In this document: positions 45,086-54,204 of the stretch, piece after piece
How the letters are laid out: each line of letters opens with the position of its first letter
Numbering within the stretch: the first letter of the stretch is position 1
From: Bin127 sp965221625
GTDB taxonomy: Bacteria; Chloroflexota; Dehalococcoidia; Lucifugimonadales; Lucifugimonadaceae
Reading direction: 5' to 3'
DNA length: 64,000 nucleotides
Assembly (NCBI GenBank): GCA_965221625.1
Contig: OZ244903.1
Coordinates: forward strand, 372,001-436,000
The notes under the pieces: model-generated
What the model was told of the DNA's origin: nothing
Seen by the model: the letters and a program-made list of their open reading frames with translations, nothing else
Database searches by the model: none
Program-made: the position numbers and the translations under genes

Positions 45086-46393
45086 CTAGAAGCCGCCTTG
45101 GTAGATGCCGAACGTGAAGGCGAATATGGCGAAGTTCGGTGAGTCGCTCGACAGTTTCAACACCCTCGAAACATACTCAGGTACCTCGACGATCTTGTAC
45201 ATCCGACCTTCGTCTACGGTGAAAAACGAGCGACCTTCGTCGTCAATCTGCATGTCATCCCCGAGTTCATCCTCGGTCAGTGGACGACCATCCAGCTCAA
45301 CGTAGACATTGAACGTTTCGGGTTCGGGTGGGTCGATAACGACGTTTGCGCTTCGACCTTGGAACTGCAGCGCGATGTAATCGGAGAGATCGTCAGTTTC
45401 GCGGGCATGGACAATCGATTCGCGTTCGTTTCGCCATAGCCCACTCAACACGAACTGCTGGCGCGGGTAGTTGCCTCGCAACGCATACGCATCCGAGTAG
45501 TCGACCTCCTGATCTGGGTCGAGGTAGTACTCCGTTTGCGCAGCGTACTGTCCGTACACACTGTAGTTGCGTTCGTAACCACCGTAGAGCTCGCGAGTCA
45601 CGTACATGGCGTCCGAATCGCGTTGCTCGTTCTCGATCTCACCGACCGGGATATCGCTCACGTCGTACCCCGCAATCTCCAATGCACGACGGATTTCCAG
45701 CTCGGTTTCTTTGTATTTTCCTTCACCGAAATGCGAGTAGTGCACCTCACCATCGGTGCCGATTAGATACTTCGCCGGCCAGTAGCGGTTGTTGAAAGCC
45801 CGCCAAGTAGACATCTCATTATCGAGGGCCACCGGCCAATTGATGCCCTCATCGTTCACCGCCATTTGGACGTTTTCGATCTCCTTCTCAAACTCGAACT
45901 CCGGAGCGTGGACACCGAGGATTACCAAACCTCTGTCAGCGTATTTTTCCTGCCAGTCGCGCAGGAACGGCAGAGTGCGCAAACAGTTGACACAGGTATA
46001 GGTCCAGAAATCGACAAGGACCACCTTTCCATCGTTGATCAGTTCGCCTATCGTAGTCGGCTCGCTGTTGATCCACTCATCGACGCCGCGGATGTCCATG
46101 TCAAGCGTCAGCGGCGTCCCATTGCGCCCAGACTCGTTCGCATCAGCAACAGTCTCAGGTGACGGTGTTTCAGTCGGATCCGGTTCGGCTTCTGCAGTCG
46201 CCGTCGATTGTGGTTGCGTCGTCGGTGCTGCCGAGGTCGCAGTTGCTGTGTACGGCGACGGTTCCGCTTCTTCATCGCTTCCACAAGCCACCACCAATAC
46301 CGACGTCGTCAATGCCAGTACGGCTAAGGTTATTCCCGCCAATCTGGAAAACGACCTACTGCCTATAGCCGCGTCACGCGTCATGTCGATCAC
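45086..46393 (-). CDS. TlpA/DipZ-type thioredoxin lipoprotein (CVNC)
   Basis: 435 residues. Lipobox VVAC (C37, counting from the first ATG), then a Thr/Pro/Ser-rich linker. The thioredoxin-fold domain has LVDFWTYTCVNC (C134, C137), GVHAPEFEFEKE and FNNRYWPAKYLIGTDG. Residues about 260-435 (YVTRELYGGYERNYS ... IYQGGF) match the C-terminal domain found after the redoxin domain in DipZ-like proteins. It would run thiol-disulfide exchange on the outer face of the membrane. It is the Cys-containing paralogue of the probable selenoprotein at 13339-14082. Confidence 0.9.
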   Translation of the reverse strand: MIDMTRDAAIGSRSFSRLAGITLAVLALTTSVLVVACGSDEEAEPSPYTATATSAAPTTQPQSTATAEAEPDPTETPSPETVADANESGRNGTPLTLDMDIRGVDEWINSEPTTIGELINDGKVVLVDFWTYTCVNCLRTLPFLRDWQEKYADRGLVILGVHAPEFEFEKEIENVQMAVNDEGINWPVALDNEMSTWRAFNNRYWPAKYLIGTDGEVHYSHFGEGKYKETELEIRRALEIAGYDVSDIPVGEIENEQRDSDAMYVTRELYGGYERNYSVYGQYAAQTEYYLDPDQEVDYSDAYALRGNYPRQQFVLSGLWRNERESIVHARETDDLSDYIALQFQGRSANVVIDPPEPETFNVYVELDGRPLTEDELGDDMQIDDEGRSFFTVDEGRMYKIVEVPEYVSRVLKLSSDSPNFAIFAFTFGIYQGGF

Positions 46394-46510
46394 GCCCTCA
46401 TTCGCCCAATCTTTCGATAACTGAACGTCTCAAATTCGCACAATCGGCAGAAATGTCCCAACCGATGGACAGATATACGCATCAAACCGACATTCGGTCT
46501 TATGTTCCGG

Positions 46511-47371
46511 CTAGACTTCGTCTTCGATCGGGACTTCGTCTCTGTTGCCCCACTCCCGCCAAGACGCGTCGTAGTTGCGGACGTTTGCTGCACCGACCAA
46601 TTTGAGCACCCAAAATACTTGAGCGGCTCGGATGCCGCCTTGGCAGTACGTAATCAGGTTTGAGTCGATTGATACCCCCTGTCGCTCAAGCAACTCTCTG
46701 ATTTCTGCGGCGGTTTTCAACGTCGGAATGTCCCCGCCGGTGTGGAAGTTGACCCACTCGAGATGCTTCGCCCCTGGCATGTGGCCACCGCGTTTGCCGC
46801 CTCGTTTGTTCGTCCCATTCCACTCAGCGTTGGTTCGCACGTCCAACAGGGTCGTGTCGTTGGCATCGATAGCGGCGCGCACGTCGTCAATCTCGGCGAA
46901 GATCGAAATATCTGGATCACGTGGCGTGAAACTGATCCCGGCAACTGAGGAGGTGGCCTCGGTCGTGGTCAGTCGGCCGTCAGCCACCCAGCGTTGATAA
47001 CCACCGTCGAGCATCTTGACATTGGTGTGACGATAGTAGTGAAGTGCCCAAGCCAAACGGAGGGCGTAGAGTCCGCCTGTGCGGTCGTATGCCACAACCA
47101 GACTGTCATCGCCGATGCCGAGCGCGCTCATCGTCGCCGCGAACTGTTCGGGACCTTGGATGTGCGTGCGGTCTTCCAGAGAAGTTTTGTAGTAGTTGTC
47201 CGGTGGATTGGTTGCACCGGGTATGTGGCCGTCGGCGTAGGTGCAGGGTTCGTCGGTGTCAACCACAACCACGCGCTCATCGTTAATGTGATCTGCAAGC
47301 CAATCCGTTGTTACCAGGATGCTCGAATCGGCGTAGCCGCGTTCACTCGGAGGAAGAATATCGCTCACCAT
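46511..47371 (-). CDS. Thiosulfate/3-mercaptopyruvate sulfurtransferase (two rhodanese domains)
   Basis: About 286 residues from ATG 47371, where conserved sequence begins (SSILVTTDWLADHINDERVVVVDTD); a longer frame to 47470 adds an Arg-rich stretch that is not family-like. The first rhodanese domain is catalytically inactive. The second ends with the active loop CQGGIRA (YCQGGIRAAQVFWVLKLVG). It transfers sulfane sulfur from thiosulfate or mercaptopyruvate to thiols or cyanide. It lies upstream of two redox lipoproteins on the same strand, suggesting a link to extracytoplasmic sulfur chemistry. Confidence 0.92.
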   Translation of the reverse strand: MVSDILPPSERGYADSSILVTTDWLADHINDERVVVVDTDEPCTYADGHIPGATNPPDNYYKTSLEDRTHIQGPEQFAATMSALGIGDDSLVVAYDRTGGLYALRLAWALHYYRHTNVKMLDGGYQRWVADGRLTTTEATSSVAGISFTPRDPDISIFAEIDDVRAAIDANDTTLLDVRTNAEWNGTNKRGGKRGGHMPGAKHLEWVNFHTGGDIPTLKTAAEIRELLERQGVSIDSNLITYCQGGIRAAQVFWVLKLVGAANVRNYDASWREWGNRDEVPIEDEV

Positions 47372-47541
47372 TGCGTGTCCCGTTTCTGTCAGTATTCCGA
47401 TTTGATTGTATTGACGAACGCACAAACGCCTCGGTCGACGACGTCGAAACCCCATGCTCGCGCTTGCCAAAGACGTGGGGCGACGTCGCCGTTGTAGATA
47501 ATGAAGGGTTAGTCGACGCAGCCCAACCTAGCCGACGCAGC

Positions 47542-48750
47542 TTGAATTTCCTACTTACTGGCATCAGCCACGAGAACGCGCCGTTAGAAGTCCTGGAGCG
47601 GGTGGCAGTCTCGGGCGATGAGCTGTCGGGGCGCGTCCATGATCTAACGATGCGTCTGGACGGCGGCAGTGCGGCGACCATTCTCTCCACCTGCAACCGC
47701 ACGGAACTCTACGCGGTTGCACTGAATTCCGGTGCGGCGATCGAAGAGATGATGTTGTATCTCTCGATGTTGGGTTCACGCTTTGTATCGACGCACGACG
47801 TCACCCGATACGCCTACACCAAGTCCGGGTACGACGCCGTGCACCACCTCTTCAGAGTCGTCACCGGTCTCGATTCCATGGTGCAAGGAGACCATCAAGT
47901 CGCCGGACAGGTTTCAAAGGCGTTGCAGGCTTTGGGTAGAGTTGCGCACCCGTCCGAGCATCGCCTCTCTCGAATGTTCCACGTGGCACTGCGAACCGGG
48001 CGCCACGCCAGGAAAGATTCCGGCTTGGGTTGGTCACAAGTGTCGATACCCTCGTTCGGCGTCAAGCTGCTTGAGCACGAAATCGGGGATCTTGAAGGCA
48101 AGTCGGCACTCTTGATTGGAGCCGGCGATACCGGGCGCATCACTGCGCAGTCGTTAATCCGCTCCGGCATCAAGGATATGCGCATCGCGAGTCGATCTTG
48201 GAGCCGGGCCGAGGGACTTGCATCCGAGATGGGAGCGCGTCCCGTCAATCTGGAGCAGATTTCAGACGTCGTAAGCGAGGTCGACATCGTTGTCGCCTCC
48301 ACTGGGTCCGACCGCGCAATCGTCCTCAAACGCGACATCGAATCTGCAACAGCATCGCGAAATTCAGACGTTTACGTCCTCGACTTAGGACTTCCCCGTG
48401 ATGTCGAACCCTCAGTCGCCGAATTGGAACGCGTCAGGTTGTATACGTTGGAAGATCTGGCGGCACTGGAGGCCGAGCATCGCAGATCCATCGCCGAGTC
48501 CAGTGCTAAGGCGGAGGTGACCGTTGCGGACGCCGCGGCGAAGTTCGTCGCGGAGATCGAGATTGAGCCGATTCTCAGAGATCTCGGGGAGTCGGCCGAA
48601 CGCGTCAGATCAACGGAGTTGGCGAGAACCCTTTCCAAGATCGGCGACTTGGACGACGACACTCGCGCGGCAATCGACGCGATGACGCGTTCCATGGTCA
48701 AGCGAATCCTTGCCGACCCGATCCAACACATCAAGAACCGCAACCGCTGA
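47542..48750 (+). CDS. hemA: Glutamyl-tRNA reductase
   Basis: About 403 residues from TTG 47542, which gives MNFLLTGISHENAPLEVLERVAVSG, exactly where the family begins; the frame is open to 47308, but that part overlaps the divergent sulfurtransferase and is not conserved. The catalytic Cys is in ILSTCNRTELYAV. HHLFRVVTGLDSMVQGDHQVAGQV, the NADPH segment LLIGAGDTGRITAQSLI and LDLGLPRDVEPSV are diagnostic. It reduces glutamyl-tRNA to glutamate semialdehyde, the first step of the C5 tetrapyrrole route. Confidence 0.94.
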   Translation: MNFLLTGISHENAPLEVLERVAVSGDELSGRVHDLTMRLDGGSAATILSTCNRTELYAVALNSGAAIEEMMLYLSMLGSRFVSTHDVTRYAYTKSGYDAVHHLFRVVTGLDSMVQGDHQVAGQVSKALQALGRVAHPSEHRLSRMFHVALRTGRHARKDSGLGWSQVSIPSFGVKLLEHEIGDLEGKSALLIGAGDTGRITAQSLIRSGIKDMRIASRSWSRAEGLASEMGARPVNLEQISDVVSEVDIVVASTGSDRAIVLKRDIESATASRNSDVYVLDLGLPRDVEPSVAELERVRLYTLEDLAALEAEHRRSIAESSAKAEVTVADAAAKFVAEIEIEPILRDLGESAERVRSTELARTLSKIGDLDDDTRAAIDAMTRSMVKRILADPIQHIKNRNR

Positions 48751-48776
48751 GATCGCTCACACTGCCAACAATCCCA

Positions 48777-50060
48777 GTGGAAACGTCTACGTCCAAGAGT
48801 CTTCACGCGGCAGCATCCGAAATCATTCCCGGTGGTGTAAACAGTCCTGCGCGGGCATGGGGCTCTGTGGGCGGCAACCCGATCTTCTTCGCCAGAGGCG
48901 ATGGTGCGAAACTAACCGACGCCGACGGCAACGAGTTCATCGACTACGTTTGTTCTTGGGGGCCGTTGATTCTCGGACATGCACATCACGACGTGGTCGC
49001 AGCGGCACAACGGGCCACCGCAAACGGTGCTTCGTTCGGCGCACCGTGCGAAAATGAAGTCGAAGCTGCCAGATTGATCGTCGACTCAGTGCCATCCATT
49101 GAGATGGTTCGCTTCGTCAACTCCGGGACGGAAGCTACAATGTCAGCCTTGCGCCTCGCCCGTGCCGCCACCGGTCGGGACATGATCCTCAAATTCGACG
49201 GCGGATACCACGGGCATGAAGACGCCTTGCTCGTCCGCGCCGGGTCCGGCCTTGCCTCCCAAGCCATCGCCGACTCCGCCGGCATCAACTCGAGGCTTGC
49301 ACAGGATACTCTAGTCGCGCCTTACAACAATGTCGATGCCGTCCAAAGGCTCTTCGATCAGTTTCGCGAACGCATCGCCGCAGTCATCATCGAACCGATT
49401 GGCGGTAACATGGGAGTCGTCCCAGCAGAGAGAGAGTTCCTGCGCGAACTGCGAAACCTCACGCACGACGACGGTTGTTTGCTCGTTTTTGATGAGGTGA
49501 TATCAGGCTTCAGGGTTGCTCGAGGCGGTGCTCAGGAGGTCTATGGCATCAATCCTGACATCACCTGCCTCGGCAAGATTATTGGCGGCGGATTTCCTGT
49601 CGGAGCATACGGAGCGAGTGTCGAGTTGATGTCTCACGTCGCACCTCTGGGTGCGATGTATCAAGCGGGCACGCTGTCAGGCAATCCGGTGGCCATGGCT
49701 GCAGGTGTAACGACAGTTGAGATCCTACAGAATGACGAGGTATACCTGACGTTACAAAGGCGTACGGAGCGGTTGGCCGGCGGTTTGCGCTCGATACTTC
49801 ATGATTGCGAGCTGCCTGCGGTCGTCAATAGTGCGTGTGGCATGCTCACCGTGTTCTTCGGCGTCGATCAAGTGACGGACATGAACTCGGCGTCGCAATG
49901 CGATCGTGAGATGTTTAGCCAATTCTTCCACGCCATGCTTGAGCGCGGCGTCTATCTACCGCCTTCGCCTTTCGAAGCGTGGTTCACATCGCTCGCACAC
50001 ACCGACGAGATTGTCGACGCGACCGTCGACGCGGCTCGCGACTGCATCGAGAGGTTGTGA
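48777..50060 (+). CDS. hemL: Glutamate-1-semialdehyde 2,1-aminomutase
   Basis: 427 residues from GTG 48777. Class III PLP fold: SLHAAASEIIPGGVNSPARAWGSVGGNPIFF, FVNSGTEATMSALRLARAATGR, KFDGGYHGHEDALLV, LLVFDEVISGFRVARGGAQ, the PLP Lys in CLGKIIGGGFPVGAYG, and TLSGNPVAMAAG. It makes 5-aminolevulinate from the product of HemA. 26 bp after hemA, so an operon; no further heme genes follow. Confidence 0.96.
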   Translation: METSTSKSLHAAASEIIPGGVNSPARAWGSVGGNPIFFARGDGAKLTDADGNEFIDYVCSWGPLILGHAHHDVVAAAQRATANGASFGAPCENEVEAARLIVDSVPSIEMVRFVNSGTEATMSALRLARAATGRDMILKFDGGYHGHEDALLVRAGSGLASQAIADSAGINSRLAQDTLVAPYNNVDAVQRLFDQFRERIAAVIIEPIGGNMGVVPAEREFLRELRNLTHDDGCLLVFDEVISGFRVARGGAQEVYGINPDITCLGKIIGGGFPVGAYGASVELMSHVAPLGAMYQAGTLSGNPVAMAAGVTTVEILQNDEVYLTLQRRTERLAGGLRSILHDCELPAVVNSACGMLTVFFGVDQVTDMNSASQCDREMFSQFFHAMLERGVYLPPSPFEAWFTSLAHTDEIVDATVDAARDCIERL

Positions 50061-50087
50061 TCGGCGGCACTCGACCAGGCTCGAACT

Positions 50088-51416
50088 CTAACCGCGGTAA
50101 CCCATGACCACTTGGTACATCAACTCGGCTCCGAACTCCAAGGCATCAACGGGTATGCGTTCGTCGGCACCGTGGAACAATGCCATGAAGTCGAGATCAT
50201 GCGGCAGGCGCATCGGCGTGAAGCCGTAGGTGTCGATGCCCACCTCGTGGAACCATTTCGCGTCGGTTCCACCGGCGACCAGAAACGGAATCGCGTTCGA
50301 TTCTGGATCCGCACGTTCAATCAGTTCTCCCAAGTAGGGCAACAGAGACATGCTGGCCGGTGGCGGACCGGTATCGTAACGCGTCACCTCAAGCTCGGGT
50401 CCATTGCCGACGATTTCGCGCACGTCGCTTACGATATCTTCCGCATCGAATCCCGGCAGCAACCGGCAGTCGAGCAAGACTCGTACCTCCGAGGGAACCG
50501 CATTCTCTTGATTGCCGCCGCTAATGATCGTGGGCGTGATGGTGTTGCGGAACATCGGTTCCAGGATCCTGCCGACCTCCTTGCCCATCAGACTCAGTGC
50601 CATTCCTGTAGTCTTGGGATTCATCGCCATCCTCAAAATCGCCGACTCGGCCATCGACATTTCAGCCATCATGGCTTGCAACATGCTCTTCGTCGCATCC
50701 ACCAAATGGAAGGGCGGACGCCGACTATCCAATCGGCGCAATGCTCGAGCTGCTTGACTCAACGCGGTGTCGCGATGGACTTGCGACCCATGCCCGCCGG
50801 CTCCGACGAACGTCAACTGAATCCTGCAGATGTGCTTCTCGGCAACCATTATCGGGTAGAAGCGGTGCCCTCGGATGTGAACAGTGAACCCGCCCAACTC
50901 ACCCAATCCATGTTTGACACCATCAAAGAGATACGGATGCTCGCGCACGAGGAAACCAGCACCTTTCCTGCCACCGTTCTCCTCATCGGCAACCGCGGCC
51001 AAGATGATGTCCCCTGGCGGTCGACTTTCGCTCTGATGCGCACGCAACAGCGCGTGCACCATCATCACCAATCCGCCCTTCATGTCGACCGCACCTCGCC
51101 CCCAGACGCACTCCTCAATGATCTGCCCGCCGAAGGGGTCGTGCGACCAACGCTGCCCATGCACGCCGACTACGTCAAGGTGTCCCTGCAAGAGTAGTGG
51201 GGGTGCCACACCGCGCCCGGAGACGCGAGCGACCAAACTGCAACGTTCTGGCTCGCCCACCGGGTGATAGATCTCACTCTCTAAACCGTGCTCGGCCAGC
51301 TCTTGCCGCAACCACAAGGCGCATTCGCGCTCGCCACCGGGCGGATTCGAAGTGTCGAAGCGGATTAGTTGCTGCAGCAGATTCGTCGGTGTAGGCAGCT
51401 CACGTTGGGAGTTCAT
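50088..51416 (-). CDS. M20-family metallopeptidase/deacylase (ArgE/DapE/carboxypeptidase type)
   Basis: 442 residues. Di-zinc ligands: H in LLLQGHLDVV, D in WGRGAVDMKGG, and the EE pair in AVADEENGGRKGAG. The dimerisation-domain His appears in GAGGHGSQVH, and HEVGIDTYGFTPMRL supplies the last ligand region. These enzymes hydrolyse amide bonds of N-acyl amino acids or dipeptides. The substrate is not determined; family length and GHLDVV fit carboxypeptidase-like members. It lies downstream of the Ldh-type dehydrogenase on the same strand with an 82-bp gap. Confidence 0.92.
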   Translation of the reverse strand: MNSQRELPTPTNLLQQLIRFDTSNPPGGERECALWLRQELAEHGLESEIYHPVGEPERCSLVARVSGRGVAPPLLLQGHLDVVGVHGQRWSHDPFGGQIIEECVWGRGAVDMKGGLVMMVHALLRAHQSESRPPGDIILAAVADEENGGRKGAGFLVREHPYLFDGVKHGLGELGGFTVHIRGHRFYPIMVAEKHICRIQLTFVGAGGHGSQVHRDTALSQAARALRRLDSRRPPFHLVDATKSMLQAMMAEMSMAESAILRMAMNPKTTGMALSLMGKEVGRILEPMFRNTITPTIISGGNQENAVPSEVRVLLDCRLLPGFDAEDIVSDVREIVGNGPELEVTRYDTGPPPASMSLLPYLGELIERADPESNAIPFLVAGGTDAKWFHEVGIDTYGFTPMRLPHDLDFMALFHGADERIPVDALEFGAELMYQVVMGYRG

Positions 51417-51498
51417 TCGTGCTGGCTTAATCTCAGCGGCTCGTTGGAACGCCGAAACTCGAATCGCGCTCGACGCGACTACAACGCAGCGACGACGG

Positions 51499-52599
51499 TT
51501 ATGGCAGCTGCAGATTCAACTCGAGCTCGGCGTCGATGGAATCGAACCACTCCAAGACCTCGGGGTGGTACGGGATACCGTGCGTGTTGCGGTCTGTCCG
51601 CTCTTCGCTCTCGATCAATCCCGGGTAGACGACTCGATCATGTCCGGGTGCCGGCGGCGTCTCTGCCAATCCGCCGAGAAACAGATCCATGTCGTCGAGG
51701 AACTTATCGAGATCTGCAAATGCGTCGATACGGTACGCCGAGAAGAAGTGGCCGCCGCTGTTCGTCACGAAACCAGGTCCGTTGCCGGACAAGGTGCTCG
51801 TCATGATGTCGACAACGCATGCCAACGCGTAGCCTTTGTGCGACCCCATCTCTCGAGTGCCGCCGAAAGGCAACATGTACCAGTGACGCCTTTCGCCCCG
51901 GATATCCTCCTCTGGCACCTGTTCCTCCACCATGATGGGCGAGCCATCGTCGCGCGCCAGCCAACCGGGGAGGATCGGCACGTTCATCCGTTGCAGCAGA
52001 CGAATCTTGTTGCCCGCAACCTGTGTTGTCGCGGCGTCGAAGATGAAGTACGGTTGGCTACGCGCCGGGACCGCCCACGCCAACGGGTTGGTGCCGAATC
52101 GCGGCTCAGCCCCGAATGTAGGTAACATCGCAAAGCCGCCGCCACCCGTCATGCAGACGCCGATCATGTCGTGCTCGATTGCCCGAACTGCGTGATAGCC
52201 CGCGGCCCCGAGGTGCCCGGAATTCATCAATGTTGCCGCGGCCATTCCGTGATCACGCGCTTTTTCGATGACGACGTCCATAACCCGCGGTGCCTGATGC
52301 AGACCCAAACCGCCATCGCCATCGAATGCAGCCGTTACCGTCGACTCACGCAACAGCTTCATCTCTGGGTTCGGGTTGATGTTGCCAGCTTGGTAACCCT
52401 GGACGTACATCCGGAGCATGTTCGAGACGCCGTGGGTATCGACTCCGTTGATGTCGGCGTAGATCAACACGTCGGTTGCCAACTCGGCGTCGGAGTCGTT
52501 AAGTCCCATCGTTGAGAAGATGGTGCGAGTGGCTTCACGCATGCGATCAGGCATGATCCGGATCGCTTCATCTTCAGGCACATGGAATCGTTCAAGCAT
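51499..52599 (-). CDS. Malate/L-lactate dehydrogenase family oxidoreductase (type 2, LdhA/YlbC-like)
   Basis: 366 residues. Typical of the NAD(P)-dependent family that is unrelated to classical LDH: ADINGVDTHGVSNMLRMYVQGY, the catalytic His region MNSGHLGAAGYHA, FGTNPLAWAVPA, IFDAATTQVAGNKI, and PFGGTREMGSHKGYALACVVDIMTSTLSG. Members reduce or oxidise 2-keto acids and 2-hydroxy acids (malate, lactate, ureidoglycolate, sulfolactate). Substrate cannot be assigned. Probably first gene of a unit with the M20 peptidase. Confidence 0.9.
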   Translation of the reverse strand: MLERFHVPEDEAIRIMPDRMREATRTIFSTMGLNDSDAELATDVLIYADINGVDTHGVSNMLRMYVQGYQAGNINPNPEMKLLRESTVTAAFDGDGGLGLHQAPRVMDVVIEKARDHGMAAATLMNSGHLGAAGYHAVRAIEHDMIGVCMTGGGGFAMLPTFGAEPRFGTNPLAWAVPARSQPYFIFDAATTQVAGNKIRLLQRMNVPILPGWLARDDGSPIMVEEQVPEEDIRGERRHWYMLPFGGTREMGSHKGYALACVVDIMTSTLSGNGPGFVTNSGGHFFSAYRIDAFADLDKFLDDMDLFLGGLAETPPAPGHDRVVYPGLIESEERTDRNTHGIPYHPEVLEWFDSIDAELELNLQLP

Positions 52600-53031
52600 C
52601 GTCAGATGTTCCTCAAGCAGTTTCAGGTTGGCGTGTTTGATTTCTCACTTCGAAATCACTACTACCGAATGCAAAAATGCTACACCATACCCATCAAAAA
52701 TCGCATGCGAATCGGTTACGCCTACGCCTCCGAACTCGCTAGAATTGACTGTGCGCGCTTGATGCTGGTGTGGTTAGAACATCTCAACAAGGGGAGGGTA
52801 GGGTCGCTTAAGGAGGCTGGAAAGCACCCTACCCCAACTGCAGGCCGGGGATCTCGTCGGATCACCAGACGGCCTTTCGACGGCACGATGTTGGGCGAAA
52901 CTTGCCGAAAGTTCACCCGGCCGCCGACAAATTGGCGATCCACGCCGGAATTTTCTTGGCTGGCTTTACGAAACTGGCATATCTGCCGCTAATTCTACGA
53001 CTTTCGCAAATCGCAACGCTCGCACACTACG
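52600..53031. other. 432-bp intergenic stretch without a convincing gene
   Basis: It lies between the 5' end of the Ldh-type gene and the 3' end of the ParB-like gene. A 136-codon open frame (52582-52992, +) overlaps the Ldh gene start and has a composition unlike real proteins here, so it is not called. The only structured element is the hairpin at 52796-52834. Confidence 0.5.
52796..52834. repeat. Perfect 9-bp inverted repeat with AAGGAGG in the loop
   Basis: GGGTAGGGT (52796-52804) and ACCCTACCC (52826-52834) pair perfectly. Inside, GCTT and AAGC extend the stem past one bulged C, leaving a 12-nt loop that contains AAGGAGG. No T-run and no start codon at ribosome-site distance follow. It may be part of a small RNA or a protein-binding element. 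Confidence 0.6.
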
Positions 53032-53982
53032 TCACCTGACGCTCGCCGCCTGAGCGCGTCCGTTTTTCTGCGTTGAAGTGTTGACTTTCGCCGCAGTCGG
53101 CGCGTTGTATCGGTCTAGGTGGTCGAGCGCGACATTCAATCGGCTGGCGAGAATACGCAACGTGCTTGCGAGCCTCAGACGACGGTATTCGGGGATCTCG
53201 ACGCTGACCAATTTTTCGAAGCTGCCAGCAAGCAAGAATGCGTCTTCTTGCAGTCCCTCCAAGTTGTCCCCGTATTCGCCAACGACGCGTTGCCCGTGAA
53301 CACCGTCCTGCCCGTTGGCATTTCCGTTTGTGAAATCCACAGTTTCCACAACGACTGCGTCTTCGTCCTCAAGATATTCGGCGATCAACTCGTTGGAAGG
53401 AATCGATGGATCGGCCTTCGCTTTCGATACCAAATCTTCGACGTAGACGCTGCTCAACCTTGAATCGATGAACGGCTCCGCCAGCTCCTCCTGACGTGTG
53501 TGGCCGTCGATGTCGGCAATACAGCGGGCCTCCTTGAATGTCAGATCTCCTTGGTCGACGTGCAGTTGCAGCTTTGGCGAAAGAGTCTTGCGGAGGCTTT
53601 CGTAGTGGTGAACCGTGCCCGCGGTGATGCCGGTTCGCCGTGCGAGCTCTTGCTGCGTTACTCGGTAACGCTCACGGAAATCGATGAACGATTCCGCCAT
53701 GCGGATGGGAGGAAGCAGCGACGAGAAGTATTCGTCGGTCAGCCTGAGCTCATCCCGCTCCTCGTCACTCACGCCTTGCCGAACAATACACTCGACGCGT
53801 TCCTCACCGCTACGCTTCGCCGCTTCAAGAGTGTTGTGCCCACAGAGCAGATAGAACCTGCCGCCTTCTGCAAGTACCACCGGCATCCTGCGTTGACGAC
53901 GACGGCGCGCCCACGCACGGTGTGCCCGGTCATACGTTGGGCGGTTCGGATCTGGCAAGATCTTGTCAATAGCGATTCGCAT
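53032..53982 (-). CDS. ParB-like protein (ParB N-terminal-type domain plus helix-turn-helix)
   Basis: 316 residues. Residues about 1-75 resemble a ParB/sulfiredoxin-fold domain: IDKILPDPNRPTYD, then LCGHNTLEAAKRSGEERVECIVRQG, where chromosomal ParB has GERRxRAA. A helix-turn-helix follows (YRVTQQELARRTGITAGTVHHYES), then KLQLHVDQGDLTFKEARCIADI as in KorB/ParB. The C-terminus is a Gly/Asn linker and a helical domain. No parA is adjacent, and the arginine patch is altered, so this is unlikely to be the main chromosome-segregation ParB. It is divergent from the DUF5343 gene. Confidence 0.78.
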   Translation of the reverse strand: MRIAIDKILPDPNRPTYDRAHRAWARRRRQRRMPVVLAEGGRFYLLCGHNTLEAAKRSGEERVECIVRQGVSDEERDELRLTDEYFSSLLPPIRMAESFIDFRERYRVTQQELARRTGITAGTVHHYESLRKTLSPKLQLHVDQGDLTFKEARCIADIDGHTRQEELAEPFIDSRLSSVYVEDLVSKAKADPSIPSNELIAEYLEDEDAVVVETVDFTNGNANGQDGVHGQRVVGEYGDNLEGLQEDAFLLAGSFEKLVSVEIPEYRRLRLASTLRILASRLNVALDHLDRYNAPTAAKVNTSTQKNGRAQAASVR

Positions 53983-54075
53983 CTTCTCAAACCTTCATGT
54001 CTCGAATGAGACTGCTAGCCGATTTTCGTTGCATTCCAGAATTCTGCTTTGGAAAATCAGCCGGTTCAAGATTTT

Positions 54076-54105
54076 GTCCTAAGCGTGTCGGGAAAACTCT
54101 GTCAA
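54076..54105 (-). promoter_or_regulatory. Possible promoter for the ParB-like gene
   Basis: On the minus strand, a perfect -35 TTGACA (54100-54105) and TAGGAC (54076-54081) are separated by 18 bp. The -10 is poor, so confidence is limited. A 10-bp palindrome, CAGAATTCTG, lies downstream at about 54038 and could be an operator. Confidence 0.4.
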
Positions 54106-54132
54106 CGAGAATCGAGATTCCGAAGACGTTCT

Positions 54133-54161
54133 TTGCATTTGGAAAACAGTTGCCGTATACT
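54133..54161 (+). promoter_or_regulatory. Sigma-70-type promoter for DUF5343-serine hydrolase pair
   Basis: TTGCAT (54133-54138) and TATACT (54156-54161) are spaced by exactly 17 bp, 44 bp before the ATG at 54205. This is the cleanest consensus promoter in the window. Confidence 0.7.
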
Positions 54162-54204
54162 CATTCCAAGCAACGTGCAACTTCGCGGTTCCCAGTTTGA
54201 ATCC

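Noticed and set aside
46033..46424. 129-codon open frame with hydrophobic and Ser/Val-rich content on the + strand
   Set aside because: Antisense to the lipoprotein signal and linker of the TlpA-like gene; the hydrophobicity mirrors its signal peptide and Thr/Ala linker.
47308..47541. Long N-terminal extension of glutamyl-tRNA reductase
   Set aside because: The family starts exactly at the TTG at 47542. The extension overlaps the divergent sulfurtransferase gene and is not protein-like.
50112..51197. 361-codon open frame on the + strand
   Set aside because: Wholly antisense to the M20 peptidase gene, which has clear zinc-ligand motifs. The translation is His/Arg/Gln-rich with no recognisable domain.
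51352..52125. 257-codon open frame on the + strand
   Set aside because: Antisense to the Ldh-type dehydrogenase and M20 genes; compositional shadow.
52582..52992. 136-codon open frame in the 432-bp gap
   Set aside because: Overlaps the Ldh gene start, has no ribosome site and no conserved-looking sequence; the hairpin at 52796-52834 lies inside it.
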